Source: Candidatus Methanoperedens sp. (lineage in GTDB: Archaea > Halobacteriota > Methanosarcinia > Methanosarcinales > Methanoperedenaceae). From it: 13,537 nucleotides of DNA. Below are positions 5,746-13,136 of this stretch, piece after piece. The stretch spans positions 1 to 13,537 of the forward strand of contig JAJRAP010000251.1 in the NCBI GenBank assembly GCA_028679855.1, given 5' to 3'. A program made the position numbers and the translations under genes. Numbering within the stretch: the stretch's first letter is position 1; the number at the start of each line of letters is the position of its first letter. The notes beneath the pieces are model-generated. The model worked only from the letters and a program-made list of their open reading frames with translations. It was not told the origin of the DNA and did not search any database.

Positions 5746-8388
5746 TCATTTCCTGGGTTCTGTTTTGCCTTTTGCAGTGAACATATATATTATCACCGCC
5801 CCGATTACGATTATTATACCAAGCACCAGGAATACATTGAACGGCGCTTCCTTTACCTCTACAGTCTTCTTCTGGCCCAGTACCTCGATATTATAATTAC
5901 CCGGAAACTGAGACACTTCTTTCCTGAAAGTTACTTCTTTAACTTCCCCTGCAGCAAGATATACTGGCATTGAGGAAATCTCAGTGCTGTTGACTATGAG
6001 CCCTACAGGAAGTGTCGCTGCTTTTGTGCCAATATTTGTGATATTTGTCTTTATTTCAGCTTTTTCGTTCGAGAACACAACATTATTTACGCTGATATCA
6101 AGTGCCTTGAACTCTGCAAAAGGCATCCTGACCTCTATGTCCCTTGCAGCTTTTGCAAATCCGCTCATAGATGCGTATATGGTATGCATTCCACTATCTT
6201 CAAGCATATAGTTCAATTCACCATTCTCATCAGTTAAGCCGATATCCTTATTATCGAAACTCACTGCCGCCCCGGCAACCGGCTGGTCTTTGTTCAACAC
6301 CCTTATAGTTATGTTCCCGAGCTGGTTTCCTTTTGCAGGCGCATCAATACTAAGCCTGTTCTCAACATAGCCCAGAACAACCAGTTCTTTGCTTGTCTTT
6401 TCGTAGCCAAGTTTGGTCGCTGTTATGTTGTAAGTGCCGCCTTTCATTGTTTTCGTAAGGGTTAAGTTCAGCAACCCATCAATGTCTGTCTGCCCCATGT
6501 CTGAATTGATGGAAATAAATGCATCTTCAACTGGTTTTCCTCCTGCTGTGACCTTCACCTTGATAGCCTCACCAGCAGTGGCTTTGAGAGGAGCATCGAT
6601 CAAAAGCTGACTTGATATCATATCAGGTGTTACATAAACGAAGGGATAAAATCTCACATCATCAGAATTAGCCACCCTGAAGCTTATGTTTCCCATGATC
6701 TCTACCGTGTTCCCGGAAGACATATCAATAGAATTCGCATTAACCATTTCAATAATATCTGCATTGACAGTATCCACTTCCATTGCCCCAAACCTGTCGC
6801 CCGGTTTTACAGAGGTAAATGATTCGGATAGCTGGAATACACCCCTTGCAAAGGCTGCATTCACTTCCCTGCCCCGAAAGACCGTATCAAAGTGCACGGC
6901 AATAACTGGTATTTCATCCAGGCTGCCCAGCGTTTTGATGTACAGATAATTATCGCTCCCTGTTACGACGTCAGAATCTACCTCATCTCCGTCTTTTAAC
7001 AATGAGATCAATACCTGTCCCTCTCCTGCGCCGATATCCACATCCTTTATCTTGAGCACATAGCCGTCTTTTAATGTCAGTGTGCTTCCTTCTGAAAGAG
7101 TACGTTTAGTATCATCATCAAGGAGCACTTTATGCATTTGAAGCCTGCCAAGAGTGCTTTTTGTTTCTTTATTGGATATCACGCTGTTGTCCGTAAAGCC
7201 TGCGAAATACTTGTCAGCCATGAATCCAATGATCTGGTACGTGCCAAATTTCGGGTAATCAAAGCTCACCTCTTCAGCTGTTGTTGAATATCTTAACTTT
7301 CCCTCCGGAATAGTTCTACCGCTGATGCTTTCAATTTTCAATCTCTCTTTTCCAACATCATTATCCATGTCATAGTAAAAGCCAAGGTTTGTCCCCCCGA
7401 TATTAAGACCAAAGTTCATGGGGTCCCATTCGGTGGCAGTGGGGTAAATAGTACCTCTCATCTCGAAAGCGCCAGTCCTTTCTACGGACAGGGCGAAACG
7501 CAATGTGCTGCTATCTGCAACTATGATCTTCAGGTTGCCCACAAGGTCAACAGTATTGCCAGGGGATAGGGATAATGAGTTCCTGTTGCTCATCTCTATT
7601 CCACTTGAACTGACACTGCTGATCTCAAGTTCGCCATACCTGTCCCCGCTTTTTACCTGTGTAAAGGATTCAGATATCTGGAAGACGCCCCGGATAAATG
7701 CTGCATTCACTTCCCTGCCTCTGAACACGTTATCAAAGTGAACAGCCAGTAGCGGGACATCATTTTCACTACCTGATCCTGTCGAATAAACATAATTATC
7801 ATTCCCTGAGATTACATCGCTGTCAACTTCATCCCCATCTTTTAAAAGGGTCACCCATACCTGTCCCGGTCCTGCGCTGATATCAACTTCAGTCATTTTC
7901 AGCACATAACCGTCTTTCAGAGTCAGTGTACCCCCTTCATTGATGATGCGCTTTTCTTCGTCGTCAAGTAATACTTTGTGAAGCTGATTTCTGCCAAGCG
8001 TACTTATTGCATCATTTTCAGATATAACGCTCTTCTGTGTATATCCGGCAAAATATTTGTCAGCCATAAACCCGATGACCTGGTATTTGCCAAATCTGGA
8101 ATATTCGAATTCAACTTCGATAGGCATGGTCGAGTATGTGAGATCTCCCTCGTCTATTGTACTTTTGATGTCAGAAATTGTAAGCTTCTCAGTGCCAAGG
8201 TTCTCGTCCAGGTTATAATAAAACCCGGCAAAGCTGTGCGAGTCCCATGTATATGTGGTTGGCATTCCTTCTTTCCATACCCTGTTGCCAGACGCCGCAT
8301 CTACAGGCATTACGAGCATTAATAAAAATATCGTTATTCCGATCACTAAATTTAAGGCTTTTCTTCTGAAAAGTCTCTCAGTTATCAT
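5746..8388 (-). CDS. Membrane-anchored S-layer protein with two S-layer domains and Ig-like modules
   Basis: This is a predicted cell-envelope lattice protein of 880 residues. A signal peptide (MITERLFRRK, a hydrophobic stretch, then MPVDAAS) is cut near residue 31. Two homologous copies of the Methanosarcina-type S-layer domain (known from MA0829) span about 46-307 and 318-587. They share blocks such as GFMADKYFAG, LTLKDGYVLK and FRGREVNAAF. Two carboxypeptidase-regulatory-like Ig folds (about 594-673 and 677-753), a CARDB-like module (about 757-845), a membrane helix (about 850-871) and a basic tail (KGKTEPRK) follow. Most N-x-S/T sequons fall after residue 560. The frame is open to 8529, but ATG 8388 is the start: it has GGTGA five bases upstream, directly begins the signal peptide and follows a TATA box. 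It heads a unit with the ferritin-like and dus genes. Confidence 0.93.
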   Translation of the reverse strand: MITERLFRRKALNLVIGITIFLLMLVMPVDAASGNRVWKEGMPTTYTWDSHSFAGFYYNLDENLGTEKLTISDIKSTIDEGDLTYSTMPIEVEFEYSRFGKYQVIGFMADKYFAGYTQKSVISENDAISTLGRNQLHKVLLDDEEKRIINEGGTLTLKDGYVLKMTEVDISAGPGQVWVTLLKDGDEVDSDVISGNDNYVYSTGSGSENDVPLLAVHFDNVFRGREVNAAFIRGVFQISESFTQVKSGDRYGELEISSVSSSGIEMSNRNSLSLSPGNTVDLVGNLKIIVADSSTLRFALSVERTGAFEMRGTIYPTATEWDPMNFGLNIGGTNLGFYYDMDNDVGKERLKIESISGRTIPEGKLRYSTTAEEVSFDYPKFGTYQIIGFMADKYFAGFTDNSVISNKETKSTLGRLQMHKVLLDDDTKRTLSEGSTLTLKDGYVLKIKDVDIGAGEGQVLISLLKDGDEVDSDVVTGSDNYLYIKTLGSLDEIPVIAVHFDTVFRGREVNAAFARGVFQLSESFTSVKPGDRFGAMEVDTVNADIIEMVNANSIDMSSGNTVEIMGNISFRVANSDDVRFYPFVYVTPDMISSQLLIDAPLKATAGEAIKVKVTAGGKPVEDAFISINSDMGQTDIDGLLNLTLTKTMKGGTYNITATKLGYEKTSKELVVLGYVENRLSIDAPAKGNQLGNITIRVLNKDQPVAGAAVSFDNKDIGLTDENGELNYMLEDSGMHTIYASMSGFAKAARDIEVRMPFAEFKALDISVNNVVFSNEKAEIKTNITNIGTKAATLPVGLIVNSTEISSMPVYLAAGEVKEVTFRKEVSQFPGNYNIEVLGQKKTVEVKEAPFNVFLVLGIIIVIGAVIIYMFTAKGKTEPRK
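6628..7437 (-). repeat. Second S-layer domain copy (internal duplication)
   Basis: This encodes residues about 318-587 of the S-layer protein and is homologous to the copy at 7468-8253. The two copies align without large gaps. Nearly identical blocks include GFMADKYFAG, HKVLLDD, LTLKDGYVLK, LLKDGDEVDSDV and FRGREVNAAF. In the MA0829 structure two such domains form the lattice tile. Confidence 0.8.
7468..8253 (-). repeat. First S-layer domain copy (internal duplication)
   Basis: This encodes residues about 46-307 of the S-layer protein, beginning at YTWDSHSFAGFYYN, where the partner copy has TEWDPMNFG and later GFYYDMDN. The copies differ most at their linkers and least in the blocks quoted for the second copy. 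Confidence 0.8.
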
Positions 8389-8451
8389 TTGTATCACCTG
8401 TAGTTGTATAATGTTAATATGCCCTTTTGGCATCAACAATGTGATTCCTGT

Positions 8452-8463
8452 AAAGTATAAAAA
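8452..8463 (-). promoter_or_regulatory. TATA box of the S-layer/ferritin/dus unit
   Basis: On the minus strand TTTTTATACTTT lies in the 94-bp gap between the flavoprotein gene and the S-layer start, centred about 70 bases before the ATG. Transcription would begin near 8430, giving a leader of about 40 bases that ends in the good ribosome site CAGGTGA before the start. A leadered, strong-RBS mRNA suits a highly made envelope protein. Confidence 0.55.
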
Positions 8464-8482
8464 CTCTGCTATGATTCTGTTC

Positions 8483-9775
8483 TCAATCCCCATTCCCCAC
8501 CGCTTCAGCGCACCTGAACCCTGCAACAATAGACCCGTTCATGCTCCTTTCAGGATAGTTCGCCTCTGAGAACATTCCAGCTATGTAAAGCCCTTTAATA
8601 TTTGTCTTATATGGAAGCACTTTTTTCCCGTATCCGACCTCATACACAGGTGCAGTGTCAATATCTCTGCGCAACCGCCACCAGTTCACTTTTTCCCTGA
8701 TACCGGGGAAGAGCTTTTCAAGCCCCTCTATATAAAGCTCGACAACCTCATCATTACTCTTTTTCCACAGGACGCTCTCAGGGTTCTGGAAGTAAGATGT
8801 CACATACATCAAATGCTCTCCATAATCTTGTTCAGGAATGAAGTTGGTATGCTCTATCACGGCGCCGAAAGGGACATTGTCTTTGATGTTCAGCCAGTAG
8901 ATATCATCCATGACCTTTTCCTTGAGTCCAAACAGGGCACATGCAGTGCCCTGATAACTTATATCAGTGCCAATTCCTGAATGTTTTGTATCCATTATTT
9001 TTTCAAGGACATTCGGAGCGACAGTTGAGATCACCCGATCACATTCAATGCGCTTTCCATCCACAACAACGCCTTTGACAACTCCGTTATAGATATCTAT
9101 CCTGAAGACACTCCCCTTTAATATTTTACACCCTTTGTCTTTGAGCTTATCAGCCATAGCTGCAACGAGCGCATGAAATCCTCCGCGCATGTACCCAAGC
9201 CTCTCACCTTTTGCGCCCCTGTTCGAGCGGATCTGCACTCGCCCCAGTAACCACGCAGCAGAGACTTTATCTTTATTGTCCCCGAACTTGCTTGCAAGCA
9301 GGGGAAGGAAAAAATTGTTATATACAGATTCACCAGCCGTATCCAGTATCCACTGTTTTGCAGTGATATCATCAAAAGGAGTTCTGTTCTTTATGGTCTT
9401 CGCTTTCATTACAAGCCATGTCAGCCTGACCACATCCACAAGCGGGAGAGCGCGCAGTATCTCAAGTGGTGTGTTCATGGGGTATATTCTGCCGTTGAAA
9501 AAGTATCCCGTAGTTCCCCTGAGCCATTCAAGCTTGCTGCCAAGCCCCAGTTCTTCTATGAGAAAAATGAGTTCCTTATCGCTTGCAAAGATATGATGGT
9601 AATATTTTTCGATATGATATAGACCATTCTTTGAACATGGAATTTCAATACTATAGCTTGATGCCATGCCGCCCAGTTCGTTCTCTTTTTCGAAGATGAT
9701 TATCTCATCCCTGTCCGCAAGCCTGTAAGCTGCAGCAAGTCCTGCAAGTCCGCCTCCGATGATGATCGTTTTCAT
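8483..9775 (-). CDS. FAD-dependent oxidoreductase (amine oxidase / protoporphyrinogen oxidase-like)
   Basis: This is a 430-residue flavoprotein of the amine-oxidase/HemG/phytoene-desaturase superfamily. The N-terminal dinucleotide-binding fold is clear: IIIGGGLAGLAAAYRL (4-19), the ribose-binding acidic residue in FEKE (28-31), then ELGGMASS (33-40). The C-terminal FAD-binding segment is GLYIAGMFSEANYPERSMNG followed by SIVAGFRCAEAV. The middle part carries the substrate domain, with no obvious membrane helix. Proteins like this are often labelled protoporphyrinogen oxidase, but no haem genes are near. Homologues also occur in isoprenoid, carotenoid and surface-polysaccharide loci, so the substrate is unknown. 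Its neighbour downstream on the same strand is the S-layer gene, which has its own promoter. Its ATG lies about 28 bases after a TATA box, so its mRNA is probably leaderless. Confidence 0.88.
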   Translation of the reverse strand: MKTIIIGGGLAGLAAAYRLADRDEIIIFEKENELGGMASSYSIEIPCSKNGLYHIEKYYHHIFASDKELIFLIEELGLGSKLEWLRGTTGYFFNGRIYPMNTPLEILRALPLVDVVRLTWLVMKAKTIKNRTPFDDITAKQWILDTAGESVYNNFFLPLLASKFGDNKDKVSAAWLLGRVQIRSNRGAKGERLGYMRGGFHALVAAMADKLKDKGCKILKGSVFRIDIYNGVVKGVVVDGKRIECDRVISTVAPNVLEKIMDTKHSGIGTDISYQGTACALFGLKEKVMDDIYWLNIKDNVPFGAVIEHTNFIPEQDYGEHLMYVTSYFQNPESVLWKKSNDEVVELYIEGLEKLFPGIREKVNWWRLRRDIDTAPVYEVGYGKKVLPYKTNIKGLYIAGMFSEANYPERSMNGSIVAGFRCAEAVGNGD

Positions 9776-9798
9776 TGCATGCGGATATGGTTCTGACG

Positions 9799-9807
9799 AT
9801 ATATAAA
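9799..9807. promoter_or_regulatory. Shared near-symmetrical TATA element between divergent genes
   Basis: The 86-bp spacer between the flavoprotein gene (minus) and livH (plus) holds ATATATAAA, which reads TTTATATAT on the other strand. For the minus strand it is centred about 28 bases before the ATG, giving a leaderless mRNA. For the plus strand it is about 59 bases before the livH ATG, giving a leader of roughly 30 bases. Use in both directions is possible. The fit is better for the flavoprotein gene; no other good TATA box for livH is visible. Confidence 0.5.
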
Positions 9808-9861
9808 GAGTAACTCAAATACGCTGCAAAGCTTTTTCATTATGGACTCAATGTATTAATC

Positions 9862-10743
9862 ATGTTCTTAACCCAGCTCGTGATAAACAGCGTGGTCACA
9901 GGAAGCATCTATGTATTGATCGCTATCGGGCTCACTATAGTGTACAGGGTGCTCAAATTTGCGAACTTCTCGCATGCTGAGCTTATCACATTCGGGGCAT
10001 ACATGGCATATATCGTCAATGTCTCGCTCGGCATGGACCTCTTTTATGGGGCACTGGCTGCTTTTCTCCTTACAGGAGCGCTGGGTATCGCAACCGACAG
10101 GCTTGTTTTTAAAAAACTCAGGAAGAACGGATCGAATGTGATATCAATGATGATAGCATCCATCGGTATAGGTCTTGTATTGCGCCAGTCCATACAGGAA
10201 AAATGGGGTCCGAACCAGGTATGGTATGATATTGAAACGCGAACGTTCGAGATATTCGGTGGGTCGATAACGGAAATGCAGGTTTATATAATCCTCATTT
10301 CAATAGCTCTTATTTTGATCCTGCACTTCATGTTCACAAGAACAAAGCTCGGAAAAGCCATGCGGGGAGTATCCGACAATCCGCAGCTTGCGATGGCAAG
10401 CGGAATAGATACTGAAAAGATACTGCTCTGGGTCTGGTTCATTGGCGGAGGTCTTGCAGGTATAGGCGGGGTATTCAGGGGCGCAGATACAAGGCTTGTA
10501 CCCCTCCTTGGATGGGAAATCATATTATCAGCATTTGCTGTTGTTATCCTTGGCGGCATAGGCAGCTTCTACGGCGCCATCATAGCGGCATACATTCTGG
10601 GATTTGCTGAGAACTTCGGCGTATCGATACTATCCGATCTTTCCATTTCCACAGGTTACAGACCAGCCATAGCTTTCATGATCCTGATAATCGTATTGAT
10701 CGTAAGACCCTCCGGCATCATGGGAAAAAAGGAGGCTGCCTGA
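9862..10743 (+). CDS. livH: Branched-chain amino acid ABC transporter permease LivH
   Basis: This is one of the two membrane subunits of a HAAT-family importer (branched-chain amino acids or related amides). It has 293 residues and about eight membrane helices. The conserved cytoplasmic coupling loop is visible: GKAMRGVSDNPQLAMASGI (about residues 168-186), followed by the glycine-rich WFIGGGLAGIGGVF. VILGGIGSFYGAIIAAYILG near the end is also typical. It is the first gene of the operon, and its stop overlaps the livM start (TGATG). The region before its ATG has no clear ribosome site. A urea-type (UrtB) or other amide specificity cannot be ruled out from the permease alone. Confidence 0.94.
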   Translation: MFLTQLVINSVVTGSIYVLIAIGLTIVYRVLKFANFSHAELITFGAYMAYIVNVSLGMDLFYGALAAFLLTGALGIATDRLVFKKLRKNGSNVISMMIASIGIGLVLRQSIQEKWGPNQVWYDIETRTFEIFGGSITEMQVYIILISIALILILHFMFTRTKLGKAMRGVSDNPQLAMASGIDTEKILLWVWFIGGGLAGIGGVFRGADTRLVPLLGWEIILSAFAVVILGGIGSFYGAIIAAYILGFAENFGVSILSDLSISTGYRPAIAFMILIIVLIVRPSGIMGKKEAA

Positions 10744-11633
10744 TGCTGCTGGATTATGTACTTGATATGTTAGTATATATCGGCATATTCGCCATCCTTG
10801 CCATCAGCCTTAATCTGGAATTCGGTTACACAAGACTCATGAACTTCGGTAAAGTGGCTTTCTTTGCCACAGGCGCCTATACATCCGCTCTTTTATCCAT
10901 GACAGGAGCATCTTTTATCGAAGGCATGGCGGCAGGGATGCTGATCTCGGCTCTCTTAGGATTGCTCGTAGCGCTCCCAACACTTCGCCTGAGAGCTGAT
11001 TACCTTGCAATCGTTACCATAGCTTTTGGTGAGATACTTCGCCTTTTCTTCCTTAATGAAGTGTGGTTCACGAATGGTCCAATGGGGATACGGGGCATCC
11101 CGCAGCCGCTTTATTCCGTTTTCGATAATGATTATATGCTATTCTATGTTCTGCTTGTGTACACAACTCTTATTATCTGCTACCTTTTCGCAGAGAGGAT
11201 CGTAAATTCACCTTTCGGAAGAGTCCTTAAAGCCATAAGAGATGATGAAGAGGCAGTGCAGGCATTTGGGAAAAACACCTGCATGTTCAAGATCAAGATT
11301 TTCATAATCGGCTCAAGTATGGCAAGCGTTTCGGGTTCGCTTTTCGCGCATTACCTGGCATTCATAAGTCCCGATATGTTCTATCCAACAGTCACATTCT
11401 CTGTCTGGACGATGATGGTTATCGGCGGGAGTGCTAACAACCTTGGTGTGATCGCAGGCGCGGTTCTTGTGCAGGTTTTCGAAAGAGGAACTCGTTTCCT
11501 CAAGGATTTTGTTGTACTGCCTATCGAACCCTCCAACCTGCGCGTGATCCTGATCGGGCTGTTATTGATACTGTTCCTTCTTTACAGACCTGATGGAATA
11601 ATAAAGGAAGAAAAAAACAGGGGGCTTTTATGA
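10743..11633 (+). CDS. livM: Branched-chain amino acid ABC transporter permease LivM
   Basis: This is the second membrane subunit of the importer, 296 residues, pairing with LivH. The N-terminus (ISLNLEFGYTRLMNFGKVAF) matches the LivM family pattern in which related proteins read NLxxGYxGxxxFG. The coupling loop is GRVLKAIRDDEEAVQAFGKN, followed by KIKIFIIGSSMASVSGSLFA and AFISPDMF. The end, LFLLYRPDGII, is typical. It is joined by a 1-base overlap to livH and a 4-base ATGA overlap to livG, so the subunits are translated in step. There is no long N-terminal extension of the kind seen in enteric LivM. Confidence 0.94.
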   Translation: MLLDYVLDMLVYIGIFAILAISLNLEFGYTRLMNFGKVAFFATGAYTSALLSMTGASFIEGMAAGMLISALLGLLVALPTLRLRADYLAIVTIAFGEILRLFFLNEVWFTNGPMGIRGIPQPLYSVFDNDYMLFYVLLVYTTLIICYLFAERIVNSPFGRVLKAIRDDEEAVQAFGKNTCMFKIKIFIIGSSMASVSGSLFAHYLAFISPDMFYPTVTFSVWTMMVIGGSANNLGVIAGAVLVQVFERGTRFLKDFVVLPIEPSNLRVILIGLLLILFLLYRPDGIIKEEKNRGLL

Positions 11634-12376
11634 TACTTGAGGTAAATGATATCGAAAAGAGCTTTGGTGGAATAAAGGCGCTTGATGGCGTTTCAGTATC
11701 CATAGAGAATAATACTATTTCTGGTCTCATTGGTCCTAACGGTTCAGGAAAGACAACGCTTCTCAATACGGTTTCAGGTTTTCTTGCCCCGGATAAGGGC
11801 ACTGTTTATTTTGGGGGGAAGGACATTACATCGCTTCCGCCGTTTCAGGTATCCCGCCTCGGCATGACAAGGACATTCCAGATTACAAGGCTCTTTCGGG
11901 GAATGACCGTGCTTGAGAGTATGCTTCTTGCCTCAAAGACACAGGATGATGGGCTGTTCCCTGTATTTTTTAACAGGAAAAAACTGATGGAAACGGAGCG
12001 AAGGGATGTGCAAAAAGCAGTTGAAATACTGGATTTCCTTGAGATAGAACACATGAAACATGAATATGCAGTGGCTCTCTCAGGAGGGCAGCAGAAACTC
12101 CTGAGTCTCGGGATGGCGCTGATGGCAGATCCCCGCATGGTGCTTCTGGATGAGCCGGTGGCTGGTGTGAATCCAACGCTTGCGAACAAGATATTTGAAA
12201 AAGTGATGCTTGAGAAAGAAAAAAGGACATTCCTTGTGGTAGAGCACAATATCGACATACTGATGAACTTTTGCGATATCATATATGTGATGAACAAGGG
12301 CAGGATCGTGGCTTCCGGAACTCCTGATGAGGTTCAGCGCAACGAAACCGTCATTGATGTGTACCTGGGAGGATAG
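11630..12376 (+). CDS. livG: Branched-chain amino acid ABC transporter ATP-binding protein LivG
   Basis: This is one of the two cytoplasmic ATPases of the importer, 248 residues. Walker A is GPNGSGKT (35-42), the Q-loop glutamine is in RTFQ (81-84), the signature is LSGGQQK (150-156), Walker B is MVLLDE (170-175) and the switch histidine is H206 (VVEHNID). The RTFQITRLF sequence and the VAGVNP segment after Walker B are typical of LivG rather than LivF. The start ATG overlaps the livM stop, and the next gene begins two bases after its own stop. All catalytic residues are present, so it should be active. Confidence 0.95.
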   Translation: MILEVNDIEKSFGGIKALDGVSVSIENNTISGLIGPNGSGKTTLLNTVSGFLAPDKGTVYFGGKDITSLPPFQVSRLGMTRTFQITRLFRGMTVLESMLLASKTQDDGLFPVFFNRKKLMETERRDVQKAVEILDFLEIEHMKHEYAVALSGGQQKLLSLGMALMADPRMVLLDEPVAGVNPTLANKIFEKVMLEKEKRTFLVVEHNIDILMNFCDIIYVMNKGRIVASGTPDEVQRNETVIDVYLGG

Positions 12377-12378
12377 AA

Positions 12379-13077
12379 TTGCTGTCTGTCGAGAATGTAG
12401 TATCAGGATACGGGGAAACAACGGTGGTGAATGACGTGAGCATAAATGTTGCACCGGGTGAGATAGTGGTCATCATAGGACCCAACGGGTGCGGAAAAAG
12501 CACACTTCTGAAGACTATCTTCGGGCTTGTAAGACCTGGATCGGGAAAGATAGCGTTCAATGGAGAGGACATAACGGGAGCAAAACCTTTTGAACTGGTA
12601 AGAAAGGGAATGGGTTTTGTCCCCCAGACAGAGAATGTCTTTGCCAGCCTGAGCGTCATGGAGAACCTTGAAATGGGAGGATATACCATTCGGGCGCCTG
12701 ACCTTGAGGAAATTTTCAGGATGTTCCCTGTACTTGAGGAAAAAAAGAAGGAAAGAGCAAGCAGTTTAAGCGGCGGGGAGAGGCAGATGCTTGCAATGGC
12801 GCGTGCATTGATGACGCGCCCGAAGCTGCTTTTGCTTGATGAGCCGTCGGCGGGACTTGCGCCGAAGATGGTTGAAGTGGTTATGGAAAAAATAAAAGAG
12901 TTGAGGGAAGGTGATTCATCAGTTCTTATTATCGAGCAGAACGCAAAGAGCGCGCTTAGCATTGCGGACAGGGGATATATTATGGTTATGGGGAAAAAGG
13001 TGTTCGAGGGAAAAACTCATGAGATACTTGACCATAAGGAGATAGGAAGGCTGTATCTGGGGAAAAGGGGGGGATAA
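12379..13077 (+). CDS. livF: Branched-chain amino acid ABC transporter ATP-binding protein LivF
   Basis: This is the second ATPase subunit, 232 residues. Walker A is GPNGCGKS (34-41), the Q-loop is FVPQTENVF (80-88), the signature is LSGGERQM (130-137) and Walker B is LLLLDE (150-155) with PSAGLAP after it. The switch position is a glutamine (IIEQNA, 184-189) instead of histidine, which is normal for LivF. It starts with TTG at 12379, supported by GGGAGG six bases upstream inside the end of livG. It is the last gene of the importer operon. No periplasmic binding protein (LivK/LivJ) lies next to it inside the window. Confidence 0.94.
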   Translation: MLSVENVVSGYGETTVVNDVSINVAPGEIVVIIGPNGCGKSTLLKTIFGLVRPGSGKIAFNGEDITGAKPFELVRKGMGFVPQTENVFASLSVMENLEMGGYTIRAPDLEEIFRMFPVLEEKKKERASSLSGGERQMLAMARALMTRPKLLLLDEPSAGLAPKMVEVVMEKIKELREGDSSVLIIEQNAKSALSIADRGYIMVMGKKVFEGKTHEILDHKEIGRLYLGKRGG

Positions 13078-13091
13078 TAGAATCAAATAAT

Positions 13092-13101
13092 CTTTTATAC
13101 T
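13092..13101 (+). promoter_or_regulatory. TATA box of the last membrane-protein gene
   Basis: CTTTTATACT lies in the 59-bp gap after livF, centred about 41 bases before the ATG at 13137. A start of transcription near 13122 would give a leader of about 15 bases that contains the weak ribosome site CGGGAA. This indicates that the next gene is read separately from the importer. Confidence 0.5.
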
Positions 13102-13136
13102 CATGTGTGAATGTCATAAATAAGCCGGGAATAAAT

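Noticed and set aside
5046..5896. Long plus-strand open frames opposite dus and the ferritin-like gene
   Set aside because: They are antisense to two genes with full catalytic motifs, have no ribosome site and show the skewed Ser/Leu/Ile composition of shadow frames.
8389..8529. 47-residue N-terminal extension of the S-layer protein, overlapping the flavoprotein gene
   Set aside because: The extension precedes a perfect signal peptide, covers the TATA box and the ribosome site, and overlaps the upstream gene by 47 bases. The ATG at 8388 explains everything better.
12351..12962. Minus-strand open frame of about 200 codons opposite livF
   Set aside because: It is antisense to a gene with all ABC motifs and has the Ser/Phe-rich composition of a complementary frame.
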